In this document: positions 7,940-15,078 of the stretch, one piece after another
Layout: every line of letters starts with the position of its first letter
How positions within the stretch are numbered: position 1 is the first letter of the stretch
Assembly (NCBI GenBank): GCA_015056495.1
Contig: SVGC01000003.1
Location: 62,001-126,000, forward strand
DNA length: 64,000 nucleotides
Reading direction: 5' to 3'
DNA from: Butyrivibrio sp.
GTDB taxonomy: Bacteria; Bacillota; Clostridia; Lachnospirales; Lachnospiraceae
The notes under the pieces: model-generated
Told to the model about the DNA's origin: nothing
The model's database searches: none
What the model saw: only the letters and a program-made list of their open reading frames with translations
Position numbers and translations under genes: made by a program

Positions 7940-8014
7940 TTACTTTCCTTTAGATAAAAAAAGAATGGATATACCATTCTTAATCCCGCTAATGGAATAA
8001 TTGGATTCAGGCAT
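7940..8014 (-). CDS. Leader peptide candidate (24 aa) for the minus-strand GNAT gene
   Basis: An ATG at 8014, two nt after AAGGG, opens a 24-codon frame beginning MPESNYSISGIKNG and ending at TAA, 7 nt before the GNAT ATG. The frame runs through a terminator hairpin, so translation would directly affect its folding. It could be fortuitous; no homologue is known to me. Confidence 0.4.
   Translation of the reverse strand: MPESNYSISGIKNGISILFLSKGK
7964..7991 (-). terminator. Attenuator-like terminator in the GNAT leader (minus strand)
   Basis: On the minus strand AAGAATGG-TATAT-CCATTCTT is followed directly by a T7 run, an intrinsic terminator lying upstream of the gene. An alternative pairing ATTCCATT/AATGGTAT (one mismatch), using the segment just upstream, would break it. 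Confidence 0.55.
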
Positions 8015-8155
8015 TACCCTTGCCTTCCTACGGTCTAATTAAAAGATAACACTATTTTGTTTGATTTTCATTAATTTTTTTCTAGATACATCTGCGTATC
8101 TTGATTAATTTCGTGGTTCACTTGAAATCCCTTAAGCTATACAGCAATAATAATA

Positions 8156-8183
8156 TTGACTTTACACTTAACTATAATGTTAA
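8156..8183 (+). promoter_or_regulatory. MerR-type operator/promoter
   Basis: TTGACT (8156-8161) is followed by the perfect palindrome TTAAC-TATAAT-GTTAA (8168-8183). A dyad inside a stretched promoter spacer is how MerR-family regulators control promoters. It sits 26 nt before the MerR gene start, consistent with autoregulation. Confidence 0.55.
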
Positions 8184-8209
8184 AACTGTTTCAGAAGGAG
8201 ATGCGAGGT

Positions 8210-9028
8210 ATGACAATAAAGGAGTTTTCTAATCTGTGCGGTTGTAACCCGCAGACAATACGATATTATGATCGCATGAATTTGCTGAAACCGGTTAAAG
8301 TAGATGATTGGACAGGATATCGCTTTTATGATGAAAGGCAGGCTCTTGATTTTGTAAAGATAAAGAATCTTCAAACTGCTGGTTTCACAATCGATGAGAT
8401 AAGACAACTTCTCGATGCAGATAATGAAGCTATTTATGAAGCATTTTCAAAGAAAATCAAGGAGCAGAAGGACAAACTTAATGCAATGCTTGAGATTCAG
8501 AAGTCATACCAGAGCGAACTAACAGAAATGGCCAAAACAATTGAAGAAGTCCGAGGTGAGGTCAAAAAGCGCATGGACGATTACAATCCAAGCCTGGAAT
8601 TTGGAATTGATAACGCCACATATGATCAGATGAAGGGAAATGTAGATGATTTTTTTGACAACATTATAAAAAGCTGTGAATATGACAAATTTAAATATCT
8701 TAATAATGGTGAGAATAGCAAAGAATTTGAACAAGATTTATTGAATAATCCAAATTTAGTAACTTGTTATGAAAAGCATGGTTGGGATGCAGTAAAAGAC
8801 TTTTATGATGAATTTTCCGTTTTAGAAGATGGTCAGGAATACAAGCTTCTTTTTGAACTTGCATCTGATAAAGCAAACTGGACAGGCTTTGCAAATACCA
8901 TCCTGGGAATGCTGATTTTGAAGAACAAGGGAAGAAAAAGAAGGCTTGGCTGCAAGATCGACAGTTCTAAAGATGGATATAATCACTTCTGGCTTTTAAA
9001 AAGAAAAAATGACGAGATAGGAAAATAA
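8210..9028 (+). CDS. MerR-family transcriptional regulator
   Basis: The ATG at 8210 (MTIKEFSNLCGCNPQTIRYY) is the real start; the track start lies inside the promoter. Residues 1-70 are a MerR winged HTH with the YYDRMNLLKPV and GYRFYDERQ signatures, followed by a coiled-coil dimerisation helix (about 75-125). The last 140 residues match no effector domain I recognise (TWGF/DNA-twisting ligand domain not evident). No cysteine cluster suggests a metal sensor. It ends 1 nt before the next gene, so the two are coupled. Confidence 0.85.
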   Translation: MTIKEFSNLCGCNPQTIRYYDRMNLLKPVKVDDWTGYRFYDERQALDFVKIKNLQTAGFTIDEIRQLLDADNEAIYEAFSKKIKEQKDKLNAMLEIQKSYQSELTEMAKTIEEVRGEVKKRMDDYNPSLEFGIDNATYDQMKGNVDDFFDNIIKSCEYDKFKYLNNGENSKEFEQDLLNNPNLVTCYEKHGWDAVKDFYDEFSVLEDGQEYKLLFELASDKANWTGFANTILGMLILKNKGRKRRLGCKIDSSKDGYNHFWLLKRKNDEIGK

Positions 9029-9029
9029 A

Positions 9030-10079
9030 ATGGGGAAATACAACTTAGAAGAGCTTTATAATCAGGTAACAGAAGCTATTGCAACATTAGATTTTGATCA
9101 GATATGGGAGGGTTTCAAACCGCTGAAATTTGCACTCTATGATGATGAGAAGTGCTATTGTAATGGTGAATATATAGAAAAAACAGCGGATTTTTGCGCT
9201 AATACGGCTATAGAGTATCATGGTGAGACAATAGCTATTTGGAATATTTCAGAAAAACCTGATCCAACTATATTAACATCAGAAATAGTACATGAAATGT
9301 TCCATGCATTTCAGATGATGCAAGGGTGGAATTGCTGGGCAAAAGAACTCGAAGCACTGTACAAATATCAGTATAGTGCTGAAAATCTAAGCCTAAAGCG
9401 TTATGAGAACAAGATTTTACTGAACATTCTGGTTGATTACAACGAAGCTAAATACGAAGAGCTCATGTCTATAAGAAAATACCGTAGTGAAGCATTTCCA
9501 TATGAATTTTCTTACGAAACAAAGGTGGAAGAGATAGAGGGAACAGCAACTTATGTTGAGTGGCAGGTATTGAAGCAGTTAGATGAAAAAAAGGCTTATG
9601 AATTTACAGAAAAGATGAAAAAAGTAATGACTCAGCCAAAGTATTTTTTCCCTATTAGAATTTCAAGTTATAATACCGGTGCTCTTATGATTCATGCCAT
9701 GAGGTGTGCTGGTAACTATCCTTTTGCGACAAGCGAAAGACCTGTAATAAGATCCTTACTTAAAAATATATTGCCCAAGGAGTTTGAGCCTGATAATAAG
9801 GTCATAGATACTGATGTTGAGAAAGCTCTTTCTGATTTTAATGAAGAATCCAAAAATATTATAGAATCTGCTATTGCCCGTAATGAGGTTGTTTTGACAG
9901 GACCTTTGGAGCTGGAAAGCTTAAATATATATGATGCCAGGTGCTACAAAGGATTTCTTACCTCCAGGTTTTTCATATTGTACAAGGAAAATGGTGAAAC
10001 AAAGATGTTTAATGGGGATGTAGTCATCCGCATGAAGGATGAGAATACTATTGATACTGTTTACAGATGGGTATCTTAA
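9030..10079 (+). CDS. Putative zinc metallopeptidase coupled to the MerR regulator
   Basis: 349 aa with an HEMFH zinc motif at residues 88-92 (HExxH), preceded by SEIV as in zincin active-site helices. A second conserved-looking segment, EGTATYVEW at about 170-178, could supply the third ligand (glutamate zincin style). No signal peptide or membrane helix, so probably cytoplasmic. Exact family not recognised. Start 2 nt after the MerR stop implies translational coupling. It could be a target or a processing partner of the regulator; this is inference. Confidence 0.65.
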   Translation: MGKYNLEELYNQVTEAIATLDFDQIWEGFKPLKFALYDDEKCYCNGEYIEKTADFCANTAIEYHGETIAIWNISEKPDPTILTSEIVHEMFHAFQMMQGWNCWAKELEALYKYQYSAENLSLKRYENKILLNILVDYNEAKYEELMSIRKYRSEAFPYEFSYETKVEEIEGTATYVEWQVLKQLDEKKAYEFTEKMKKVMTQPKYFFPIRISSYNTGALMIHAMRCAGNYPFATSERPVIRSLLKNILPKEFEPDNKVIDTDVEKALSDFNEESKNIIESAIARNEVVLTGPLELESLNIYDARCYKGFLTSRFFILYKENGETKMFNGDVVIRMKDENTIDTVYRWVS

Positions 10080-10088
10080 AAAAGAGTA

Positions 10089-10117
10089 TTGACACCATTT
10101 TGTCTGTAAATTATACT
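10089..10117 (+). promoter_or_regulatory. Promoter of the GNAT-methyltransferase leader
   Basis: TTGACA (10089-10094), 17 nt, TATACT (10112-10117): close to a consensus sigma-A promoter. Initiation near 10124 gives a leader of about 235 nt. Confidence 0.65.
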
Positions 10118-10152
10118 AACAACTAACAATTTTCAGAAAGTAGAGAACTGCC

Positions 10153-10263
10153 GTGTTAAATATCAGACTCATCAATTCAACTACACCATCAAATAATCAG
10201 CCCGTGAATAATAATCAGGGGTTTATTGGTGTTATGTATGATGAGGAAAGCGGTAATGCATAG
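10153..10263 (+). CDS. Leader ORF 1 (36 codons, GTG start) of the second attenuator
   Basis: The GTG frame begins V/M-LNIRLINSTTP and ends at TAG (10261-10263). The ribosome site is weak. Codons 5-8 overlap the first attenuator arm, so a ribosome stalled there would mask that arm. An Asn/Gln-rich middle is unusual. Whether it is translated is unproven. Confidence 0.4.
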   Translation: MLNIRLINSTTPSNNQPVNNNQGFIGVMYDEESGNA

Positions 10264-10334
10264 TTATGAAAATGCAAATCAGATAAGAGATTAAGCCTCA
10301 TCAGACTTACAAAAAGGTTTGATGAGGTTTTTTT
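10168..10334 (+). promoter_or_regulatory. Four-arm transcription attenuator upstream of the GNAT-methyltransferase gene
   Basis: Arm A CTCATCA (10168-10174), arm B TGATGAGG (10239-10246), arm C CCTCATCA (10296-10303), arm D TGATGAGG (10320-10327) followed by T7. A:B plus C:D gives termination; B:C gives antitermination. A lies in leader ORF 1 and B overlaps the ribosome site of leader ORF 2, so translation could set the choice. Duplication of both arms is directly visible; mechanism is inference. Confidence 0.7.
10256..10294 (+). CDS. Leader ORF 2 (12 codons) of the second attenuator
   Basis: MHSYENANQIRD follows GAGGAAAG by 5 nt and stops 1 nt before the terminator stem. Its Shine-Dalgarno overlaps attenuator arm B, so arm A:B pairing would hide it. 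Confidence 0.45.
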   Translation: MHSYENANQIRD

Positions 10335-10360
10335 ATATTCAAAACCAGGAGGAGAAGATT

Positions 10361-11650
10361 ATGGAACTTATCAGAGTGCAGGATTCAGACTACAGAAAGA
10401 CTTACGAGCTTTATATGTCTTTTCCTGAAAATGAAAATGGCTATATGAACAATTTATATGGCTATGATTATGAGCAGTTTTTGGAATGGATTGAGAAAAA
10501 GCGCAACTGGTCCCTGGGAAAAGAGTTGCCGGAGGGATTTGTACCGGATACAACTTATGTTTTGGTTGATGGAGATGTTTATGTTGGAGTTTTCAATCTG
10601 CGCCATTGTTTGAATGATTTTCTCAGGGAAGGCCCAGGCCACATAGGCTATTGTATATCAAAAAAGTTTAGAGGAAGAGGATATGCCACAAAAGGACTGG
10701 AGCTGGCTTTGGAAAAAGCAAGACAGATGTGTATCCATGAAGTTTATATGTCTGTGAATAAGGATAATCCTGCTAGCCTGCGTGTCCAAATTAAAAATGG
10801 AGCATACATTCACCATGAAAATGACACAGAGTATTTTACTAGGATAGATCAGATAACAGAGGGTGCTTCAAGAGAAGAAATTGTGACCAAATTCTATTCC
10901 CAGTATGAAGAAGATGGTCGCCTTGAAAGGTCGGTCCATGGAAGGCTGGAATATGCTACAACTATGAATTACATCCATAGATTTGCTGATAAAAATTCTA
11001 AGGTGCTTGAAATTGGTGCCGGTACCGGAAGATATTCAATAGCTCTTGCTAAAGAGGGAATGGATGTAACAGCAGTTGAACTGGTTGAGAAGAATCTTGA
11101 GGTGCTAAGGGCTCATAGTAAAGAGCTCCTTAACCTTCATTCTATCCAGGGAGATGCCACAAATCTTCAATCTTTGGCTAGCAATACCTTTGATGTCACT
11201 CTTGTTTTGGGCCCACTATATCATTTGTACGAATCAAATGAAGTGAACAGAGCAATAGATGAGGCCATTAGGGTAACAAAACCTGGTGGAGTTATTATGT
11301 TTGCGTTCATATCAGTTTACGCAATCATGTATTCTAACTACTTCTATGGAAACTGGGCTTTGGGACAGGAAGAAAATTTTACAAAAGATTATCGAATCAG
11401 GCACTTTAAGGAACAGCTTTTTACAGGTTATGACATTACTGAGTTTGAGCAGCTCTTTAAAGAAAAAGATGTTTTCTGGATAACCACAACGGGTGTGGAC
11501 GGACTTTTGGAACCACTAGAACAAAGAGTTGATTTTGAAGTTTCTGATGAAGATTTCAACAAGTTATTCGAGTGGTACCTGCAATTTTCTGAAAAGAGGG
11601 AACTCTTGGGCAACACAAACCATCTGCTCTATATATGTAAAAAGCAATAA
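10361..11650 (+). CDS. GNAT acetyltransferase-SAM methyltransferase fusion protein
   Basis: Start ATG 10361 (AGGAGGAG upstream); the track start lies inside the terminator. 429 aa. Residues 1-175 are GNAT: GHIGYCISKKFRGRGYATKGL and a C-terminal NPASLRVQIKNGA. Residues about 190-429 are a class I methyltransferase: VLEIGAGTGRYSIALA motif I, VLGPLYHLYE and terminal LGNTNHLLYI. The methyltransferase half is a paralogue of the protein at 5429-6247, whose neighbour is also a GNAT. The two activities probably act on the same compound or pathway. Product and substrate unknown. Confidence 0.85.
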   Translation: MELIRVQDSDYRKTYELYMSFPENENGYMNNLYGYDYEQFLEWIEKKRNWSLGKELPEGFVPDTTYVLVDGDVYVGVFNLRHCLNDFLREGPGHIGYCISKKFRGRGYATKGLELALEKARQMCIHEVYMSVNKDNPASLRVQIKNGAYIHHENDTEYFTRIDQITEGASREEIVTKFYSQYEEDGRLERSVHGRLEYATTMNYIHRFADKNSKVLEIGAGTGRYSIALAKEGMDVTAVELVEKNLEVLRAHSKELLNLHSIQGDATNLQSLASNTFDVTLVLGPLYHLYESNEVNRAIDEAIRVTKPGGVIMFAFISVYAIMYSNYFYGNWALGQEENFTKDYRIRHFKEQLFTGYDITEFEQLFKEKDVFWITTTGVDGLLEPLEQRVDFEVSDEDFNKLFEWYLQFSEKRELLGNTNHLLYICKKQ

Positions 11651-11697
11651 AAGAGTAGACCAGCGCATGTTTTAAGATATATGATTTAAAAAAATGT

Positions 11698-11703
11698 TAC
11701 TAT
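11698..11703 (+). promoter_or_regulatory. Extended -10 promoter candidate before the esterase gene
   Basis: TG-T-TACTAT. The same TACTAT -10 with upstream TG occurs before the ABC-F leader (12485-12493), and TACTAT before the response regulator near 14256. No good -35 is visible. Confidence 0.35.
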
Positions 11704-11728
11704 TAAGCATGGTTGGAGGGAAAAGAGA

Positions 11729-12475
11729 ATGTATATTGATTGTGACGGCATAAAACTAAATGCTTATCTAGATATGCCGAAGAATAATTCAGATAAATGT
11801 CCATTGTGTATCATAATCCATGGTTTTACAGGACATAGTGAAGAAAGACATATTGTTGCGGTTCAGGAAACACTTAATGAAATCGGGGTGGCAACACTTC
11901 GCGCAGACATGTATGGACATGGAAAGAGCGACGGAAAGTTTGAAGATCACACGCTTTTCAAGTGGCTTACAAATATCCTTGCAGTAGTTGACTATGCCAA
12001 GAAGCTTGATTTTGTTACAGACATCTACATGGCAGGACACTCTCAGGGCGGACTTTCTGTAATGCTTGCTGCAGCGATGGAAAGAGATATTGTCAAGGCA
12101 CTTATTCCATTATCACCTGCTGCAATGATCCCTGAAATAGCCAAAACCGGAGAACTTCTCGGAATTAAATTTGATCCGGAGAATATTCCCGATGAACTTG
12201 ATGCCTGGGATGGAAGAAAGCTAAAAGGCAACTATGTCAGAGTTGCTCAGACTATCAGGGTTGAAGATTTTGTGGATAAATACACAAAGCCAGTACTTAT
12301 AGTTCATGGTGATCAGGATGAAGCAGTTCCTTATGAGTCCTCCGTGATTTTTTCTAAGTTGTATAAGAACTGTAAATTAGTAACTATTCTCGGAGATACT
12401 CACTGTTATGATCACCATCTTGAGCTTGTCACTGAAGCGGTAAAAGAATTTATGCTTGAGCAGATTGCTAAATAA
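11729..12475 (+). CDS. Alpha/beta hydrolase, feruloyl/cinnamoyl esterase-like
   Basis: 248 aa. It has an oxyanion-loop HGFTGHSEE, RADMYGHGKSDG, nucleophile elbow GHSQGG (Ser about 106), acid region VHGDQDEAVPY and a C-terminal GDTHCYDHH histidine. This pattern follows cinnamoyl esterases such as Est1E of Butyrivibrio proteoclasticus, which release ferulate from plant cell walls. No signal peptide, so intracellular. GGAGGG precedes the ATG. It has its own likely promoter. The exact substrate is inferred. Confidence 0.8.
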   Translation: MYIDCDGIKLNAYLDMPKNNSDKCPLCIIIHGFTGHSEERHIVAVQETLNEIGVATLRADMYGHGKSDGKFEDHTLFKWLTNILAVVDYAKKLDFVTDIYMAGHSQGGLSVMLAAAMERDIVKALIPLSPAAMIPEIAKTGELLGIKFDPENIPDELDAWDGRKLKGNYVRVAQTIRVEDFVDKYTKPVLIVHGDQDEAVPYESSVIFSKLYKNCKLVTILGDTHCYDHHLELVTEAVKEFMLEQIAK

Positions 12476-12537
12476 TTATATGTATGCTACTATTCAATTT
12501 AGAAAAAGAAAGGGCGATTTTTCGCAGAGGTGACTGA

Positions 12538-12552
12538 ATGATTATTAGATAA
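12538..12552 (+). CDS. Tiny leader ORF (MIIR) before the ABC-F leader
   Basis: ATG ATT ATT AGA TAA, preceded by GAGGTG at 5 nt, a very strong ribosome site for so short a frame. It lies in the 5' arm of the hairpin that encloses the main leader ORF. Confidence 0.35.
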   Translation: MIIR

Positions 12553-12568
12553 TTTGATTTAGGTGAAC

Positions 12569-12616
12569 ATGTTGATACGGCTGCTGCGTATGTGGCGGCT
12601 TAATGTGTACGCTTAA
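12569..12616 (+). CDS. ABC-F leader peptide (15 aa)
   Basis: MLIRLLRMWRLNVYA follows AGGTG by about 4 nt. Arg occurs every third residue (4, 7, 10). Arg-rich short leaders are known upstream of macrolide-inducible methylases and ABC-F genes, although the strict Arg-X-Arg stalling motif is absent here. It lies in the loop between two complementary arms and before a terminator. Too short for the ORF track. Confidence 0.6.
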   Translation: MLIRLLRMWRLNVYA

Positions 12617-12768
12617 ATTGGATTATCATGCATTCAGAGCCTATTTTATTCATATATAGGTCTATTTGTGTGAGTCTATTTTGCGTACGCAGGGTAGACT
12701 CATTTTATTGGAAAAAATGGATTTTCTTTCAATAAATATTTCTGACTGATAGACAAGGGGGCTTATAT

Positions 12769-14241
12769 ATGACTAGAAGATTACTAATACAAGCAGAGAA
12801 TATAGTTCATTCCTATGGAGAACAGACAGTCCTTGATTTTGACAGATTTTATCTGTACGAAGGTGAGAAAGTAGGACTGGTTGGAATGAATGGTGCAGGT
12901 AAGAGTACGCTGCTTAAGCTATTGGCAGGAGAGATAGAACCTACGTCAGGAACAATCTCCAGCAAATGCACTCCTTTTTATTTTGAACAGTTTGGATCTG
13001 ATGTTACATATGTTGAAACTGACTATGCAGAGGCAGGAAAAATGGGAGTGGCAGACCGACTCTGGCAGGAAAAGGTCAGTGGCGGAGAAGATACCAGAAT
13101 AAGGCTTGCACAGCTCTTTTCAAGCACGCATGCGGTGGCATTTCTGGACGAACCAACTTCAAATCTGGATTTCGAAGGCGTTGAAATGCTCAAAAAGAGA
13201 CTAAAAGAAATAGATACATTTGTCATGATCAGCCATGACAGGTCTGTTCTAAATGATCTATGTGACAGGATCGTAGAAATATCTTTTGGGAAACTGCATA
13301 GTTACAGCGGAAATTACGATGAATATGTAGTCCAGAAAGAAGAACTGATTAAAACACAGCAGGCAGAATATGAGAATTATCAGGCTGAGAAAAAGAGACT
13401 AAGAAACGTCTACATAGATAAAAAAGTCAAGGCAAAGACTGTCGAAAAGAAGCCGAAGAATTTATCAGCAAGTGAAGCAAAGGCAATTTCTTTTTGTGGC
13501 AATAGAAAACCAGAGGACAAGGCGCGAGGAATAGAAAGAAGTGCTGCAAACGTTCTTAAACGAATTGAGCATATGGAGGTAAAAGAAAAACCAAAAGAAG
13601 AACCAACTTTAAGGCCGGATTTCAGGCTTACTAATCCACCAAGAAATCCCATTGTGATCCGCGGAGAGCATATTTCTTTTGCCTATGATGATCATGTTGT
13701 CTTTGACGATGCCAATTTTATGATAAAAAACGGAAGTAAGGTGGCCTTACTTGGCTGTAACGGTGCAGGAAAGACTACCTTGCTTGAACTTATCAACCAG
13801 CGGGAAAGCATATATGTGGTTCCGGGAGTCAAAATAGGGTATGCCAAGCAGAATATGTCACAGATAGAACTTGATAAAACTGTTCTTGAAAATGTTCGCA
13901 GAGTCAGCATTCAGAGTGAGAGCCTTTCCAGGATAATATTGGCACGTCTTTTGCTATCTGAAAGAGATATGCACAAAAAGGCATCAGAGCTTTCTGGTGG
14001 TGAGAGGATGAAGCTGTCTTTTGCAATGCTTTTTGTGTCAGATGTAAATTTGCTTATATTGGATGAACCAACGAACTATCTTGATATCCCATCTGTTGAG
14101 GCTTTAGAAAAAATGCTGAAAGAGTATGAAGGAACACTTGTGTTTACTTCACATGATAAAGTTTTTGTGGACAGGATCGCAACAGAGAGGCTTTATCTAG
14201 GTAACGGGAAGATTAGAGAATGTGACAAAACTGTAATGTAA
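12769..14241 (+). CDS. ABC-F family ATPase, probable ribosomal protection protein
   Basis: 490 aa with two nucleotide-binding domains and no membrane segments. Walker A GMNGAGKST and GCNGAGKTT; signatures VSGGEDTRI and LSGGERMKL; Walker B with FLDEPTSNLD and ILDEPTNYLD. Between them is a charged linker (about 185-290, KKRLRNVYIDKKVKAK), the part that reaches the ribosomal exit-site region in Vga/Lsa/Msr-type proteins. It likely dislodges drugs from 50S or rescues stalled ribosomes. The upstream leader and terminator support a drug-inducible role. Spectrum cannot be predicted. Confidence 0.85.
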   Translation: MTRRLLIQAENIVHSYGEQTVLDFDRFYLYEGEKVGLVGMNGAGKSTLLKLLAGEIEPTSGTISSKCTPFYFEQFGSDVTYVETDYAEAGKMGVADRLWQEKVSGGEDTRIRLAQLFSSTHAVAFLDEPTSNLDFEGVEMLKKRLKEIDTFVMISHDRSVLNDLCDRIVEISFGKLHSYSGNYDEYVVQKEELIKTQQAEYENYQAEKKRLRNVYIDKKVKAKTVEKKPKNLSASEAKAISFCGNRKPEDKARGIERSAANVLKRIEHMEVKEKPKEEPTLRPDFRLTNPPRNPIVIRGEHISFAYDDHVVFDDANFMIKNGSKVALLGCNGAGKTTLLELINQRESIYVVPGVKIGYAKQNMSQIELDKTVLENVRRVSIQSESLSRIILARLLLSERDMHKKASELSGGERMKLSFAMLFVSDVNLLILDEPTNYLDIPSVEALEKMLKEYEGTLVFTSHDKVFVDRIATERLYLGNGKIRECDKTVM

Positions 14242-14303
14242 AAGCTTCATGGATGTACTATGATGATATTTATAGAGTTGTAGAATAATCTGAGGAGTAC
14301 ATT

Positions 14304-15011
14304 ATGAGACTATTCTTGTTAGAAGATGATGATGCCATTGGGATGGGGCTTAAATATTCATTGGAAAAAGAGAATTATGAGGTAGTTCATGTCAGAACCA
14401 AGAGTGAAGCTCTTGAAACATTTAGCGAAAAGAGTGTTGACCTATGCATATTGGACATAAACCTTCCGGACGGAAATGGCTACGATGTCTGCAGATATAT
14501 CAAGGAAAAAGAGGATGTGCCTGTAATTTTCTTAACTGCCAGTGATGCAGAGGTTAACGTAGTCATGGGGCTCGAGATGGGAGCGGATGACTATGTGTGT
14601 AAGCCGTTTAGGATAAATGAGCTTATGGCAAGGATAAAGACTGTACTAAGAAGAAGCGGACGAGGCAGCGAAAATAATGCTTCCGAGACAGAAGGAATCC
14701 TTGAAATCCAAAATGTCCGCATACACTTAAGTGAAGCCAAGGTTGGAATAGTTGATGAGATAACAGGGAAAGAAACAACAGCCGACCTGACAGCCCTTGA
14801 GTACAGGCTTTTACTTGCTTTTTGCAATAACAGAGGAAACGTTATGTCCAGAAATCAGCTCCTTGAAGATATGTGGGATGTAAATGGAGACTTTGTCAAT
14901 GATAATACGCTGACAGTTTATATCAAGAGATTACGAGATAAAATAGAAAAAGATCCTGCAAATCCGCAGATCATAAGGACTGTACGCGGCCTTGGCTATA
15001 TTGTTAAGTGA
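14304..15011 (+). CDS. OmpR/PhoB-family response regulator
   Basis: 235 aa. Receiver domain 1-120 with acidic pair DD at 8-9, phosphoacceptor Asp in LCILDINLPDGNG (about 52) and the switch lysine in VCKPF. C-terminal winged helix 130-233 ending with the TVYIKRLRDKIE and RTVRGLGYI motifs. It controls the downstream ABC transporter with the kinase that follows. GAGGAG precedes the ATG. Its TGA stop overlaps the first bases of a palindromic repeat inserted before the kinase gene. Confidence 0.93.
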   Translation: MRLFLLEDDDAIGMGLKYSLEKENYEVVHVRTKSEALETFSEKSVDLCILDINLPDGNGYDVCRYIKEKEDVPVIFLTASDAEVNVVMGLEMGADDYVCKPFRINELMARIKTVLRRSGRGSENNASETEGILEIQNVRIHLSEAKVGIVDEITGKETTADLTALEYRLLLAFCNNRGNVMSRNQLLEDMWDVNGDFVNDNTLTVYIKRLRDKIEKDPANPQIIRTVRGLGYIVK

Positions 15012-15055
15012 GTCAGCGGGGACAAAGAGCCAATCTGATACGTCCCCACTGATTC
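15010..15055. repeat. Diverged copy of the GGGGACGTATCA palindromic repeat
   Basis: GAGTCAGCGGGGAC ... TGATACGTCCCCACTGATTC. The right half matches the perfect palindrome at 19535 with two changes; the left arm is cut after GGGGAC. It lies between response regulator and kinase in one operon. Confidence 0.75.
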
Positions 15056-15078
15056 AAAACAACTGGGGAGAAACGAAT

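Larger units (their letters stand above)
12534..12708 (+). promoter_or_regulatory. Attenuator of the ABC-F gene
   Basis: Segment 12534-12561 (starting CTGAATGATTATTAGATAAT) is largely complementary to 12613-12637 (ending GCATTCAG), bracketing the leader ORF. TGAGTCTA (12671-12678) pairs with TAGACTCA (12695-12702) followed by TTTTATT: an intrinsic terminator about 65 nt before the ABC-F ATG. The terminator loop has GCGTACGC, which can also pair with GTGTACGC at the end of the leader ORF. Ribosome position could therefore decide read-through. Confidence 0.6.

Noticed and set aside
8040-8105. AGATAC-ATCTGC-GTATCT inverted repeat
   Set aside because: Six-bp stem without a T-tract on either strand and not positioned for a gene end; likely chance in AT-rich DNA.
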